Origin: Xylophilus rhododendri
GTDB taxonomy: Bacteria > Pseudomonadota > Gammaproteobacteria > Burkholderiales > Burkholderiaceae_C
Direction: 5' to 3'
NCBI RefSeq assembly: GCF_009906855.1
Contig: NZ_CP047650.1
Span: forward strand, 62,001-126,000
Length of the DNA stretch: 64,000 nt
The notes under the pieces were generated by a model. It was not told the DNA's origin. It worked only from the letters and a program-made list of their open reading frames with translations, and ran no database searches. The translations under genes were made by a program, and so were the position numbers. This document shows positions 16,747 through 25,278 of the stretch, one piece after another. Position 1 is the first letter of the stretch. Each line of letters begins with the position of its first letter.

Positions 16747-17061
16747 ATGCAAATCCTCCATGAAACCCCGGACGAGCTGGAAGTCGCCCTGGGCGACCGG
16801 CTGAAATCCCTGCGCCTGGACCGCAACATCGACCAGAAGACCCTGGCCGAACGCGCCGGCGTCAGCGTCCGGGCCTTGCGCAACCTCGAAGGCGGCCAGG
16901 GCTCCACCCTGCACAGCCTAGTCTCGGTGCTGCGCGCACTCGGCCGCGCGGACTGGCTGGCCACCATCGCGCCCGTCGCCACCATCAACCCGCTGGCGCT
17001 GGGCCGCCATGCCGAGCCGCGCCAGCGCGCCACCGGAAGCCGACATGGCGCGGGCCGCTAG
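16747..17061 (+). CDS. hipB: HipB-like antitoxin / Xre-family regulator
   Basis: A 104-residue helix-turn-helix protein (LGDRLKSLRLDRNIDQ...LAERAGVSVRALRNLE, about 17-50) upstream of and overlapping a HipA kinase. In hipBA modules HipB neutralises HipA and represses the operon. ATG 16747 is used; two TTG codons precede it, and GAAAAAGGA sits just upstream as a ribosome-binding site. The Arg/Gly-rich C-terminal 25 residues have no obvious fold. Confidence 0.85.
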   Translation: MQILHETPDELEVALGDRLKSLRLDRNIDQKTLAERAGVSVRALRNLEGGQGSTLHSLVSVLRALGRADWLATIAPVATINPLALGRHAEPRQRATGSRHGAGR

Positions 17062-18361
17062 GAAGAAGCCGGCCGTCTACCGGCATGTCGACAAGGTCGA
17101 TGTCTTTCTCTGGGACCAGCACATCGGCGCCGTGGCGCTCGATCCCGCCTACGGCTACTACGCCTTCGCCTATACCGAGGCCTTCAAGGCCAGCGGCATC
17201 GAGCCCTCGCCGTTGCACATGCCGGCGCGCGGCAGCCGCCCCTACCTGTTCACCGAACTGCCCGAGGCCACCTACAAACGCCTGCCAGCGCTGCTGAGCG
17301 ACGCCCTGCCGGACGACTTCGGCAACGCGCTGATCAACCGCTACATGGCCGACCGGGGCATCGCCTCGAACAGCGTCACCCCGCTGGACCGCCTGGCCTA
17401 CATGAGCGGCCGCGGCATGGGCGCCCTGAGCTTCAAGCCGGCACGCGGCCCGGCCACCCGCAAGCCCACCGCCATCGAACTGAGCAGCCTGGTGGAAGAG
17501 GCGCGCAAGGCCGTGTCCGGCCATGTCGACGACGACGACCATGCCAATGCCGCCCTGCGCAGCATCATCGAGGTCGGCACCTCGGCCGGTGGCGCACGCG
17601 CCAAGGCGGTGGTCGCCTGGAACCCCGAGACGCAGGAGATCCGCGCCGGCCAGCTCGACGCGCCGCCCGGCTTCCAGCACTGGCTGCTGAAGTTCGACGG
17701 CATGGGCCTGGACAGCGAGCTGGGCTCCTCCCAGCACTACGGCCGCATCGAATACGCCTACCACCTGATGGCGCGCGCGGCCGGCCTGCAAATGAGCGAC
17801 TGCCGCCTGCTGCAGGAGCACGGCCGCGCCCACTTCATGACCAGGCGCTTCGACCGCGGCGAGGACAACAGCCGGCACCACATGCAGACCCTGTGCGCCC
17901 TGTCCCACCTCGACTACAAGAAAAAGGGCACCAACGCCTATGCCCAGCTCTTCATGGCGGCCAGCGCGCTCGGCCTGCCCTACGAGGCCATGGAAGAGGC
18001 CTTCCGGCGTATGGTCTTCAATGTGCTCGCGCGCAACTGCGACGACCACAGCAAGAACTTCTCCTTCCGGCTGCGCCAGGGCCAGGCCTGGGAACTGGCA
18101 CCGGCCTACGACGTGACCTTCGCCCACAACCCCCAAGGCGAATGGACGAACCAGCACCTGATGTCGGTCAACGGCCGCTTCAAGGGATTCGAACGGGAAG
18201 ACCTGCTGGCCGAGGCGCGCCGCTTCGGCGTGGGCTCCGCGCCGCGGGTGATCGAGGAAGTGGCCGCGGCGTTGCAGCGCTGGCCCGAGTTCGCCGCGGC
18301 CGCCGAACTGCCGCCCGCCCTGGTGGAGACGATAGGCGGCCAGTTCCTGGACCTGCGCTGA
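17045..18361 (+). CDS. hipA: HipA-family serine/threonine kinase toxin
   Basis: A 438-residue HipA-type kinase; in E. coli the homologue phosphorylates GltX and causes persistence. The N-terminal HipA domain is followed by the Gly-rich ATP loop VGTSAGGARAKA (about 176-187), the catalytic loop NCDDHSKNF (about 331-339, with catalytic Asp and metal-binding Asn) and the DFG-like YDVTF (about 354-358). All the kinase residues look intact, so it should be active. It overlaps hipB by 17 bases; an alternative start at ATG 17009 would add 12 residues. Target unknown. Confidence 0.9.
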   Translation: MARAARKKPAVYRHVDKVDVFLWDQHIGAVALDPAYGYYAFAYTEAFKASGIEPSPLHMPARGSRPYLFTELPEATYKRLPALLSDALPDDFGNALINRYMADRGIASNSVTPLDRLAYMSGRGMGALSFKPARGPATRKPTAIELSSLVEEARKAVSGHVDDDDHANAALRSIIEVGTSAGGARAKAVVAWNPETQEIRAGQLDAPPGFQHWLLKFDGMGLDSELGSSQHYGRIEYAYHLMARAAGLQMSDCRLLQEHGRAHFMTRRFDRGEDNSRHHMQTLCALSHLDYKKKGTNAYAQLFMAASALGLPYEAMEEAFRRMVFNVLARNCDDHSKNFSFRLRQGQAWELAPAYDVTFAHNPQGEWTNQHLMSVNGRFKGFEREDLLAEARRFGVGSAPRVIEEVAAALQRWPEFAAAAELPPALVETIGGQFLDLR

Positions 18362-18380
18362 GCCCGGTCGGCCGCGGGGC

Positions 18381-19349
18381 CTACTGCGCCGTGATCCCCG
18401 CGTCCTTGATCACCTTGCCCCACACCGTGGTCTCGCGCTTGAGCAGGGCCCGGGCCTCTTCCGCCGCACCGCTCTGCGGATCCGAGCCGATGCCCACCAG
18501 CTTCTCGCGCGTTTCCGGCGCGGCCATCACCGTCTGCAGGCCCTGGCGCAGCGCGGCCAGCACGGCCGGTGGCGTCCGGGCCGGGGCATAGAGGATGAAC
18601 CAGCCCATGGCCGCGAAATCCGGCACGCCGCCGGCCGCCACCGTCGGCAGATCGGGCAGCAGCGGACTGGGCTTGGCACTCGTCACCGCGATGCCGCGCA
18701 GCTGGCCGGCCTTGATGTAGGGCGTGAGGATGGCCACGTTGTCGATGCCCGCCTGCAGCCGCCCGGCCAGCAGGTCCGGCATCAGCGCGCCGGTACCCTT
18801 GTAGGGCACGTACTGCATGTCGGTGCCGGTGCTGCGCTTGATCAGCTCCCAGCCCAGGTGCTGGGCCGTGCCGGGCGAGGAGCCGGCATACGAGATCTGC
18901 CCCGGATGGGCCTTGGCATAGGCCAGCAGCTCGGGCACCGTCTTCACCGGCAGGGAGGGATGCACCACCATCACATAGGGCGAAGTCGCCACGATGCCGA
19001 TCGGCTCCAGGTCGCGCTCGGCATCGAAGGTGCTGGCGGGATACAGCGCCTTGAAGGTCGCCAGCTGCGACGAGGCCATCAATAGCGTGTAGCCGTCCGG
19101 CGTGCCCTTGGCCACGCTCTCGGCGGCGATCAGGCCGCTGGCGCCGGGCTTGTTGTCGACGATGAAGGCGCCCCTCATCTGCTCGCCCAGCTTCACCGCG
19201 ATCAGCCGTGCCACCACGTCGGTGGTGCCGCCGGCCGGGTTGCCCACCAGCATGCGGATGGGTGCATTGCCCGGATAGGCCGGCTGCGCCGCCGCCCCCA
19301 AGGGCAGCGCCGCGGCCAGGGCCAGCAGCAGCGTGAAACGCCTGTGCAT
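18381..19349 (-). CDS. Bug-family (tripartite tricarboxylate transporter) substrate-binding protein
   Basis: A 322-residue periplasmic protein with signal peptide MHRRFTLLLALAAALPLGAAAQ. It shows the Bug signatures: IRMLVGNPAGGTTDVVARL, VDNKPGASGLIAAESVAK, PDGYTLLMASS, VHPSLPVKTVPELLAYAKAHP and YKGTGALMPDLLAG. Such proteins capture carboxylates for TctAB-type permeases. No permease is adjacent. It is the last gene of an aldarate-catabolic group reading leftwards from the LacI-controlled promoter near 22.7 kb; its start overlaps the end of the lactonase gene by a few bases? The lactonase stop is at 19360, so the gap is 10 bp. Confidence 0.92.
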   Translation of the reverse strand: MHRRFTLLLALAAALPLGAAAQPAYPGNAPIRMLVGNPAGGTTDVVARLIAVKLGEQMRGAFIVDNKPGASGLIAAESVAKGTPDGYTLLMASSQLATFKALYPASTFDAERDLEPIGIVATSPYVMVVHPSLPVKTVPELLAYAKAHPGQISYAGSSPGTAQHLGWELIKRSTGTDMQYVPYKGTGALMPDLLAGRLQAGIDNVAILTPYIKAGQLRGIAVTSAKPSPLLPDLPTVAAGGVPDFAAMGWFILYAPARTPPAVLAALRQGLQTVMAAPETREKLVGIGSDPQSGAAEEARALLKRETTVWGKVIKDAGITAQ

Positions 19350-19359
19350 GGCCACGTCC

Positions 19360-20460
19360 TCAGACCGCGCCGAAGGCTTCGACATACAGCGCATACAGCG
19401 AATGGCTGCTGGCCATGTAGAGCCGGTTGCGCTTGGGGCCGCCGAAGACCAGGTTGGGGCAGCGTTCCGGCAGCTTGATGAAGCCGATCGGCTTGCCCTG
19501 CGGGTTGAAGATCTTCACGCCGTCCATCTCCTCGGGCTTGCCCAGCGGCGTCAGCGCCTTCATGCCCGCGCCGATGTCGGTGGTCTCGGTGCCGAAGGCG
19601 CCGGTGTAGCCCCAGCCGCACCAGAGGTTGCCGTCGCGGTCCACCTTGAAGCCGTCGAAGGCGCCGGGGCCGTCGGCGTCGATCAGCTTGGTCTTGTTGG
19701 AAACCGTCGTGCCGTCGTCCGACACGTCATAGGACCAGATGCTGCGGTTGGGCGTGCCCTTCCACTCGACCACGTAGAGCTTCTTCTCGTCCGGCGAGAA
19801 GGCCAGGCCGTTGGGGTTGACCAGCTCGGTGATGACGGCCGTGAGCTTGCCGTCCTTGCCGATGCGGTAGACGTTGGTGGTGGCCTGTTCCGGCCGGGCC
19901 TTGAAGCCCTCCCATTCGCCGCCGATGCCGAAGGTGGGGTCGGTGAACCAGATGCTGTCGTCGGACTTCACCACGATGTCGTTGGGCGCGTTCAGGCGCT
20001 TGCCTTCGTAGTTGTCGGCCAGCACGGTCTGCTTGCCGTTCTTCTCGGTGCGCACGATGCGGCGGGTGACCGAATGCTCGCAGCTGATGAGCCGGCCCTG
20101 GCGGTCGAAGACATTGCCGTTGGTGTAGTTGACGCCGGTCTTGAACACGCCGAACTTGCCGGTCTTCTCGTCGTACTTCATCAGCCGGTTGTTGGGGATG
20201 TCGCTCAGCAGCAGGTAGCCGCCTTCGACCGAATAGGCCGGGCCCTCGGCCCAGCGCATGCCCGAACCCAGCTGCTCGACGGTGCTGCTGTAGAGGCGGT
20301 ACTTTGCGAAGCTCGGGTCCAGCACGTAGACCGAGGGATCGGGGTAGCGCTGGTTGGGCTTGAAGTCGAAGGACTGCGCCCCGGCCAGGCCGCTCAGGCC
20401 GGCGATGCCGGTAGCGGAGGCGGTCTTCAGGAAGCGGCGGCGGGAGTTGTTGTCTTGCAT
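19360..20460 (-). CDS. Tat-exported SMP-30/gluconolactonase-family lactonase
   Basis: A 366-residue beta-propeller protein of the SMP-30/gluconolactonase/LRE family, expected to open sugar-acid lactones with a divalent metal. The N-terminus NNSRRRFLKTASATGIAGL is a clear twin-arginine signal, so it acts folded in the periplasm. Family motifs are GMRWAEGPAY (metal-ligand Glu), NAPNDIVVKSDDSIWFTDP, NPNGLAFSPDEKKLYV and FDGFKVDRDGNLWCG. It lies 44 bp after a talarate/galactarate dehydratase-like gene and before a Bug protein, suggesting hydrolysis of aldarolactones before uptake. Substrate inferred only. Confidence 0.88.
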   Translation of the reverse strand: MQDNNSRRRFLKTASATGIAGLSGLAGAQSFDFKPNQRYPDPSVYVLDPSFAKYRLYSSTVEQLGSGMRWAEGPAYSVEGGYLLLSDIPNNRLMKYDEKTGKFGVFKTGVNYTNGNVFDRQGRLISCEHSVTRRIVRTEKNGKQTVLADNYEGKRLNAPNDIVVKSDDSIWFTDPTFGIGGEWEGFKARPEQATTNVYRIGKDGKLTAVITELVNPNGLAFSPDEKKLYVVEWKGTPNRSIWSYDVSDDGTTVSNKTKLIDADGPGAFDGFKVDRDGNLWCGWGYTGAFGTETTDIGAGMKALTPLGKPEEMDGVKIFNPQGKPIGFIKLPERCPNLVFGGPKRNRLYMASSHSLYALYVEAFGAV

Positions 20461-20504
20461 GGTTTTTGTCTCCGTCTTGGTGGTGCGTCGTTGCTCGAAA
20501 AAAA

Positions 20505-21662
20505 TCAGGGCTGGGTGCCGAACTCGGCCTGTTCGCGGGTCCAGCCGCGGGCCTGCTCGCTCAAGCTCAGGCCCAGGCCCGGCCGGGTCGGTACCAGCAT
20601 GCGGCCGTCCTGGATCTCCAGCCGCTCGTTGAAGAGCGGCTCCAGCCAGTCGAAATGCTCCACCCAGGGCTCGGTGGCATAGGCCGCGGCCAGGTGCACA
20701 TGCAGCTCCATGGCGAAATGCGGGCCGAGCATCAGGCCGGCGTGTTCGGCCTGGGCGGCGATCTTCAGGAAGGGCGTGATGCCGCCGACCCGCGGGCCGT
20801 CGGGCATCAGGTAGTCGCAGCTGCGGTTGCGGATGAGTTCGTCGTGCTCGGCCGCGCTGGTCAGCATCTCGCCGGTGGCGATGGGGGTGTCGAAGGTGGC
20901 GGCCAGGGCGGCGTGGCCTTCGAAGTCGTAGGCGTCCAGCGGCTCCTCGATCCAGACGAGGTCGAACTCCTCGAAGACACGGCACATGCGCTGGGCGGTG
21001 GGGCGGTCCCATTGCTGGTTGGCGTCGACCATCAGTTTCGCGTCGTCGCCCAGGTGCTTGCGCACGGCTTCCACCCGCTGGATGTCGAGCTTGCCGTTCG
21101 GCTGGCCGACCTTGAGCTTGATGCCGCCGATGCCGCGGTCGAGAGACGCCTTGGCGTTCACCAGCAGCTGGTCCAGCGGGGTGTGCAGGAAACCGCCCGA
21201 GGTGTTGTAGCAGCGCACCGAGTCGCGGTGCGAGCCGAGCAGCTTGGCCAGCGGCAGGTTGGCGCGGCGGGCCTTCATGTCCCACAGCGCCACGTCGAAA
21301 GCGCCCAGGGCCTGCACCGCCAGGCCGCTGCGGCCCACCGAGGCGCCGGCCCAGCAGAGCTTGGTCCAGATCTTGGCGATGTCGTTCGGGTCCTCGCCGA
21401 GCAGGGCCGGCGCGATCTCGCGGGCATGGGCGAACTGGCCCGGGCCGCCTGCCCGCTTGCTGTAGCTCAGGCCCAGGCCGTGGTGGCCGTCGCGGGTGCG
21501 GATCTCGGCGAAGAGCATGGCGATCTCGGTCATCGGCTTCTGCCGGCCGGTGAGCACCTTGGCATCGCTGATCGGATTGGCCAGCGGCAGGTAGCAGGAC
21601 GAGATGCGCACCCAGGCGATGCTGTCGCCGGAAGGAACGGAGGAAGTCGTGGTCTGAGTCAT
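20505..21662 (-). CDS. Enolase-superfamily acid-sugar dehydratase (talarate/galactarate dehydratase-like)
   Basis: A 385-residue member of the mandelate racemase branch. The catalytic base motif K182-L-K184 (GIKLKVG), metal ligands D213 (MVDANQQW), E239 (IEEP) and E265 (ATGEM), and the second base H315 (GPHFAME) are all present. The layout and DGPRVGGITPF resemble L-talarate/galactarate dehydratases, which make 5-keto-4-deoxyglucarate in the cytoplasm. It is co-transcribed with a periplasmic lactonase and two Bug proteins under a LacI-type regulator, in line with aldarate use. The exact substrate cannot be read from the sequence. Confidence 0.87.
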   Translation of the reverse strand: MTQTTTSSVPSGDSIAWVRISSCYLPLANPISDAKVLTGRQKPMTEIAMLFAEIRTRDGHHGLGLSYSKRAGGPGQFAHAREIAPALLGEDPNDIAKIWTKLCWAGASVGRSGLAVQALGAFDVALWDMKARRANLPLAKLLGSHRDSVRCYNTSGGFLHTPLDQLLVNAKASLDRGIGGIKLKVGQPNGKLDIQRVEAVRKHLGDDAKLMVDANQQWDRPTAQRMCRVFEEFDLVWIEEPLDAYDFEGHAALAATFDTPIATGEMLTSAAEHDELIRNRSCDYLMPDGPRVGGITPFLKIAAQAEHAGLMLGPHFAMELHVHLAAAYATEPWVEHFDWLEPLFNERLEIQDGRMLVPTRPGLGLSLSEQARGWTREQAEFGTQP

Positions 21663-21675
21663 GGGTGACGGGATG

Positions 21676-22662
21676 TCAGTCGATGGAAATCTTGCCGGTC
21701 TCGATCACCTTCTTCCAGCGCGCGTACTCGGCCTGCTGGAAGGCGGCGAACTGCGCGGGCGTGTTGGCGACCAGCTCGTAGCCGACGCTGGTGAAGCCGT
21801 CCTTCACCGCGGGTTCGTTGAGCACCTCGACCATGGCGGCATGGGCCTTGTCGCGGATCGCCGGCGGCAGGCCCTTGGGCGCGACCACCGCCTGCCAGGA
21901 AGTCACTTCCAGGTTCTTCACGCCGGCCTCGGCCATGGTGGGCACATCGGGCAGGACCGGCGAGCGCTTGCCGCTGGTGATGCCGAGCGCGCGCATCTTG
22001 CCGGCCTTGATGTAGCCGATCACCGCGTTGATGTTCTGGAAGGAGGCATCGACCTGGCCGCCCATCAGGTCGGTCTGCGCCGGTGCGCCGCCCTTGTAGG
22101 GGATGTGCACGCCGCTGGTGCCGGTCTCCTGCCAGAAGAGTTCGGCAGTGAGGTGATCGCTGCTGCCGTTGCCCGACGATGCGAAGCTCATCTTGCCGGG
22201 GTTGGCTTTCTCATAGGCGATGACGTCGGCCACCGTCTTGTGCGGCGAGGCGGTGGGCACCACCAGCACATTGGGCGACTGCACGGCCACGGTGATGAGG
22301 TCGAAGTCCTTCAGCGGGTCGTACTGCATCTGCGACTTGAGCAGGTGCGGCACGATGACCAGCGGGCCGAGCGAGGTGACCAGGAAGGTCGAACCGTCGG
22401 CCGGCGCGCGCTTGACCATGGCTGCTGCGATGGTGCCGGCGGCGCCCGCGCGGTTGTCCACCAGGAAGGTCTGCTTGAGTTTGTCGCCCAGGCGCGGGGC
22501 GAGCGCGCGCGCCACCTGGTCGGTGGAGCCGCCGGGCGGGAAGGTCACGACCAGGGTGACGGGTTTGTCGGGCCAGGCGGTCTGCGCCTGGGCCAGGAAG
22601 GGGGATGCCAGAGCGGCGGTGGCGGCGATGCCCAGGGCGACGGCGGCGAGGCGGCGGTTCAT
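21676..22662 (-). CDS. Bug-family substrate-binding protein (aldarate cluster, promoter-proximal)
   Basis: A 328-residue periplasmic binding protein with a signal peptide ending near AQAQ (residues 1-27). Bug motifs include VVTFPPGGSTDQVARALAP, VDNRAGAAGTIAAAMV and HIPYKGGAPAQTDLMGGQVD. It is the first gene of the leftward aldarate operon and lies 64 bp from a 16-bp LacI-type operator. It probably delivers the aldarate that the dehydratase next door consumes, but no TctAB permease is nearby. Confidence 0.93.
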   Translation of the reverse strand: MNRRLAAVALGIAATAALASPFLAQAQTAWPDKPVTLVVTFPPGGSTDQVARALAPRLGDKLKQTFLVDNRAGAAGTIAAAMVKRAPADGSTFLVTSLGPLVIVPHLLKSQMQYDPLKDFDLITVAVQSPNVLVVPTASPHKTVADVIAYEKANPGKMSFASSGNGSSDHLTAELFWQETGTSGVHIPYKGGAPAQTDLMGGQVDASFQNINAVIGYIKAGKMRALGITSGKRSPVLPDVPTMAEAGVKNLEVTSWQAVVAPKGLPPAIRDKAHAAMVEVLNEPAVKDGFTSVGYELVANTPAQFAAFQQAEYARWKKVIETGKISID

Positions 22663-22725
22663 GTGTGTGTCTCCTTTTTCGAGGGTGTTGTCTCCGCTCT
22701 GGGTGGGGGGATGGTTTCCACGCGG

Positions 22726-22741
22726 ATGACAACGTTGTCAT
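22726..22741. promoter_or_regulatory. LacI-type operator between the aldarate operon and its regulator
   Basis: The perfect 16-bp palindrome ATGACAACGTTGTCAT has the central CG and AA/TT flanks typical of LacI-family operators. It is placed between the divergent Bug gene (start 22662) and the LacI regulator (start 22801), so one site could repress both. Confidence 0.75.
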
Positions 22742-22800
22742 TCTGCTGTGAAATGCAGTGGCCGTCCGGGCAGAATCGCACCGATGACTCAGGGTTTTCG

Positions 22801-23805
22801 TTGAAGACAACTACCAACTCCAAAGCCGCCACGCTGCACGACGTGGCCCGTGCCGCGGGCGTGTCGCTGATCACCGCCTCGCGGGCGCTGGGCAATCCGG
22901 CGCTGGTCACCCCCAAGACGATCGCCAAGGTGCAGCAGGCAGTGGAGGCCACCGGCTACCTGCCCAACCTGCTGGCCGGCGGCCTGCGCTCGCGCCGCAG
23001 CATGACGGTGGCGGCGCTGGTGCCGGCGATCTCGGTGCAGCAGTTCCTGCCCACGGTGCAGGCGCTGACCGAGACGCTGCATGCCGCCGGCTACCAGGTG
23101 ATCCTCGGCCAGTCCGGCTACGACCATGCGCGCGAGGACGCCCTGCTCTCCACCATGCTCGGCCGCCAGCCGGACGGGATCATGGTCACCGGCCTGATCC
23201 GCTCCGCCAAGGCGCGGCAGACCCTGCGCCGCCTGGGCATCCCGGTGGTGGAGACCTGGGATTTGGGCGAGGACCCGGTGGACATGCAGGTCGGCTTCTC
23301 CCACCGCGAAGTGGGCGCCGCCGTGGCCGCCTACCTGCGCGCCAAGGGCTGGGAGCGCGTCGGCATCGCCACCGGCGACGACCATCGCGCCCTGGTGCGC
23401 AGCGGCGCCTTCGTCGAGGCCATGGGCCGCGCGGTGCCCACCGCCACCGTGCCGGCGCCCAGCAGCCTGGCGCTGGGCCGGCGCGCCGCGGCCGAACTGC
23501 TGGCGCAGGAGCCGCGCCTGCAGGCCGTGTTCTGCAGCTCCGACCAGCTGGCCCAGGGCGTGATGGTGGAGGCCCAGTCGCGCGGCCTGCGGGTGCCGCA
23601 GGACCTCGCCATCTGCGGCTTCGGCGATGCGGATTTCGCGGCCCACACCCTGCCCTCACTGACCACCGTGCAGATCAAGGGCGCGGAGATCGGGCAGCGC
23701 GCGGCCGGGCTGATCCTGCAGCGCTGCCAGGGCGCGGAGATCACCGAGCCGGTGCGGGATGTGGGCTTTTCCATCGTCGAGCGGCAGTCCACCGGCGGCA
23801 CCTGA
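22801..23805 (+). CDS. LacI/GntR-family transcriptional regulator
   Basis: A 334-residue repressor. The N-terminal helix-turn-helix and hinge are ATLHDVARAAGVSLITASRAL (about 9-29), and the periplasmic-binding-protein-like core follows (VAALVPAISVQQFLPTV, PDGIMVTGL, RRLGIPVVETWD). Start TTG 22801 is preferred because AGGG lies 7 bp upstream and the length fits the family; an in-frame ATG at 22753 has no ribosome-binding site. It probably binds the palindrome at 22726-22741 and responds to an aldarate or its breakdown product. Confidence 0.88.
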   Translation: MKTTTNSKAATLHDVARAAGVSLITASRALGNPALVTPKTIAKVQQAVEATGYLPNLLAGGLRSRRSMTVAALVPAISVQQFLPTVQALTETLHAAGYQVILGQSGYDHAREDALLSTMLGRQPDGIMVTGLIRSAKARQTLRRLGIPVVETWDLGEDPVDMQVGFSHREVGAAVAAYLRAKGWERVGIATGDDHRALVRSGAFVEAMGRAVPTATVPAPSSLALGRRAAAELLAQEPRLQAVFCSSDQLAQGVMVEAQSRGLRVPQDLAICGFGDADFAAHTLPSLTTVQIKGAEIGQRAAGLILQRCQGAEITEPVRDVGFSIVERQSTGGT

Positions 23806-23876
23806 GCGGCTTTGTGCAAAATCGCCGGTTCCCCGGGGCGCTTGAGGCCCCGTCCAGAACACCAGAAGCGATCCAC

Positions 23877-24134
23877 ATGACCGAAGCAGCCAGCCAGCCC
23901 GTGCGCCCCGAACTCCCCGACCACCTCAGCGTGGACCCGCGCAGCCCCCACCACGTACCCGCCGTCTTCGAGCACGACATCGGCATCCGCTTCAACGACA
24001 AGGAACGCCACGACGTGGAGGAATACTGCATCAGCGAAGGCTGGATCAAGGTGCCTTCGGCCAAGACCCGCGACCGCAAGGGGCAGCCGCTGCAGATCAA
24101 GCTCAAGGGCCGGGTGGAAGTCTTCTACCGCTGA
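23877..24134 (+). CDS. DUF3297 family protein
   Basis: An 85-residue soluble protein of the DUF3297 type (LPDHLSVDPRSPHHVPAVFE, DIGIRFNDKERHDVEEYC, WIKVPSAKTRDRKGQP). ATG 23877 was chosen because the conserved part starts there. Function unknown; homologues are widespread in proteobacteria. It stands alone between the LacI regulator and a convergent CoA-transferase gene, whose stop is only 10 bp away. Confidence 0.9.
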   Translation: MTEAASQPVRPELPDHLSVDPRSPHHVPAVFEHDIGIRFNDKERHDVEEYCISEGWIKVPSAKTRDRKGQPLQIKLKGRVEVFYR

Positions 24135-24143
24135 GCGTACTGT

Positions 24144-25274
24144 TCAGTCCGCCAGGAAGCTGTCGCCCTCCGTCAGCGGTACATGGCGGTAACTGGCCGG
24201 CGTACGGCTGAGCTTGACCGGCGCGCCCAGGCCACGGTAGCCGCCCTCCATCTCGACCACCATGCCGCGGTGCGCCGTGTGCGGATGCAGCAAGGCGGCG
24301 TCCACGCCCAGCACCGGGGCGGCGGGCACACCGGCCGCCATCAGTTCATCGACCAGCTTCACGCCGTCGAAGGCCGCCAGGGCGGCTTCCAGTTCGATCT
24401 TCAAGGCCGCCCGGTTCACCGAACGCGAGCCGGCCTCGCGGTAGCGTTCGTCCTGCGCCAGATCGGGCAGGCCGATGCAGCGACAGAAGGCGGCGAACTG
24501 CCGGTCGTTGCCCACGGCCAGGAAGATCGGCTCGGTGCCGGTGCGCAAGGCGTCGTAGGGATAGATGTTGGGGTGCGCATTGCCGGTGCGCTGCGGCGTG
24601 CGGCCGTTGGCGAACCAGTTGGCGGCATGCGGATGCAACAGCGACAGTCCGCTGTCGTACAGCGCCGCCTCCACGAACTGGCCGCGGCCGCTGCGGTGGC
24701 GGTCCTGCAGGGCCAGCAGCACGCCGATCACGGCGTTCAGGCCGGTCACCATGTCCACCACCGGCAGGCCCACGCGCAGCGGGCCGCCTTCGGCCTCGCC
24801 GTTGATGCTCATGATGCCGGTCATGGCCTGCACCGCTGCGTCGTAGCCGGGCAAGGCACCCAGGGGGCCGTCCGATCCGAAGCCGGAGACACGGCACCAC
24901 ACCAGGCGCGGGAAACGCTCGGACAGCGCCTCGTAGCCGATGCCCCAGCGCTCCATGGTGCCGGCCTTGAAGTTCTCGACCAGCACATCGGCCTCGGCCA
25001 CCAGGGCCAGGAAGGCATCGCGGTCGGCTTCGGCGGCCAGGTCCAGCCGCATCGTGCGTTTGTTGCGGTTCAGGCCCCGGTAGTAGGAGGCGACACCGTC
25101 GATGAAGGGCGGGCCCCAGGTGCGGGTGTCGTCGCCCTGCGGCGGCTCGACCTTGAGCACGTCGGCGCCGTGGTCGCCCAGGATCTGGCCGCAGAAGGGG
25201 CCGCCGAGGATGCGCGAGATGTCGAGCACCCGGATGCCGGCGAGCGCGCCGGTGTTGGCTGTGGGGCTGGTCAT
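24144..25274 (-). CDS. Class III (CaiB/BaiF) CoA transferase
   Basis: A 376-residue enzyme that moves CoA between carboxylic acids. Family signatures are GIRVLDISRILGGPFCGQILGDHGADVLKVE (N-terminal CoA site, split here only for description), NRNKRTMRLDL, LVENFKAGTMERWG and the catalytic-Asp region VGLPVVDMVTGL (Asp at about residue 174). It is the last gene of a leftward unit with a Bug protein and an acyl-CoA dehydrogenase, so it probably activates the imported acid to its CoA ester. Substrate unknown. Confidence 0.92.
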   Translation of the reverse strand: MTSPTANTGALAGIRVLDISRILGGPFCGQILGDHGADVLKVEPPQGDDTRTWGPPFIDGVASYYRGLNRNKRTMRLDLAAEADRDAFLALVAEADVLVENFKAGTMERWGIGYEALSERFPRLVWCRVSGFGSDGPLGALPGYDAAVQAMTGIMSINGEAEGGPLRVGLPVVDMVTGLNAVIGVLLALQDRHRSGRGQFVEAALYDSGLSLLHPHAANWFANGRTPQRTGNAHPNIYPYDALRTGTEPIFLAVGNDRQFAAFCRCIGLPDLAQDERYREAGSRSVNRAALKIELEAALAAFDGVKLVDELMAAGVPAAPVLGVDAALLHPHTAHRGMVVEMEGGYRGLGAPVKLSRTPASYRHVPLTEGDSFLAD

Positions 25275-25278
25275 GCGG

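Noticed and set aside
22753..22755. ATG start for the LacI regulator
   Set aside because: No ribosome-binding site and it would add 16 residues not typical of the family; TTG 22801 has AGGG at good spacing.
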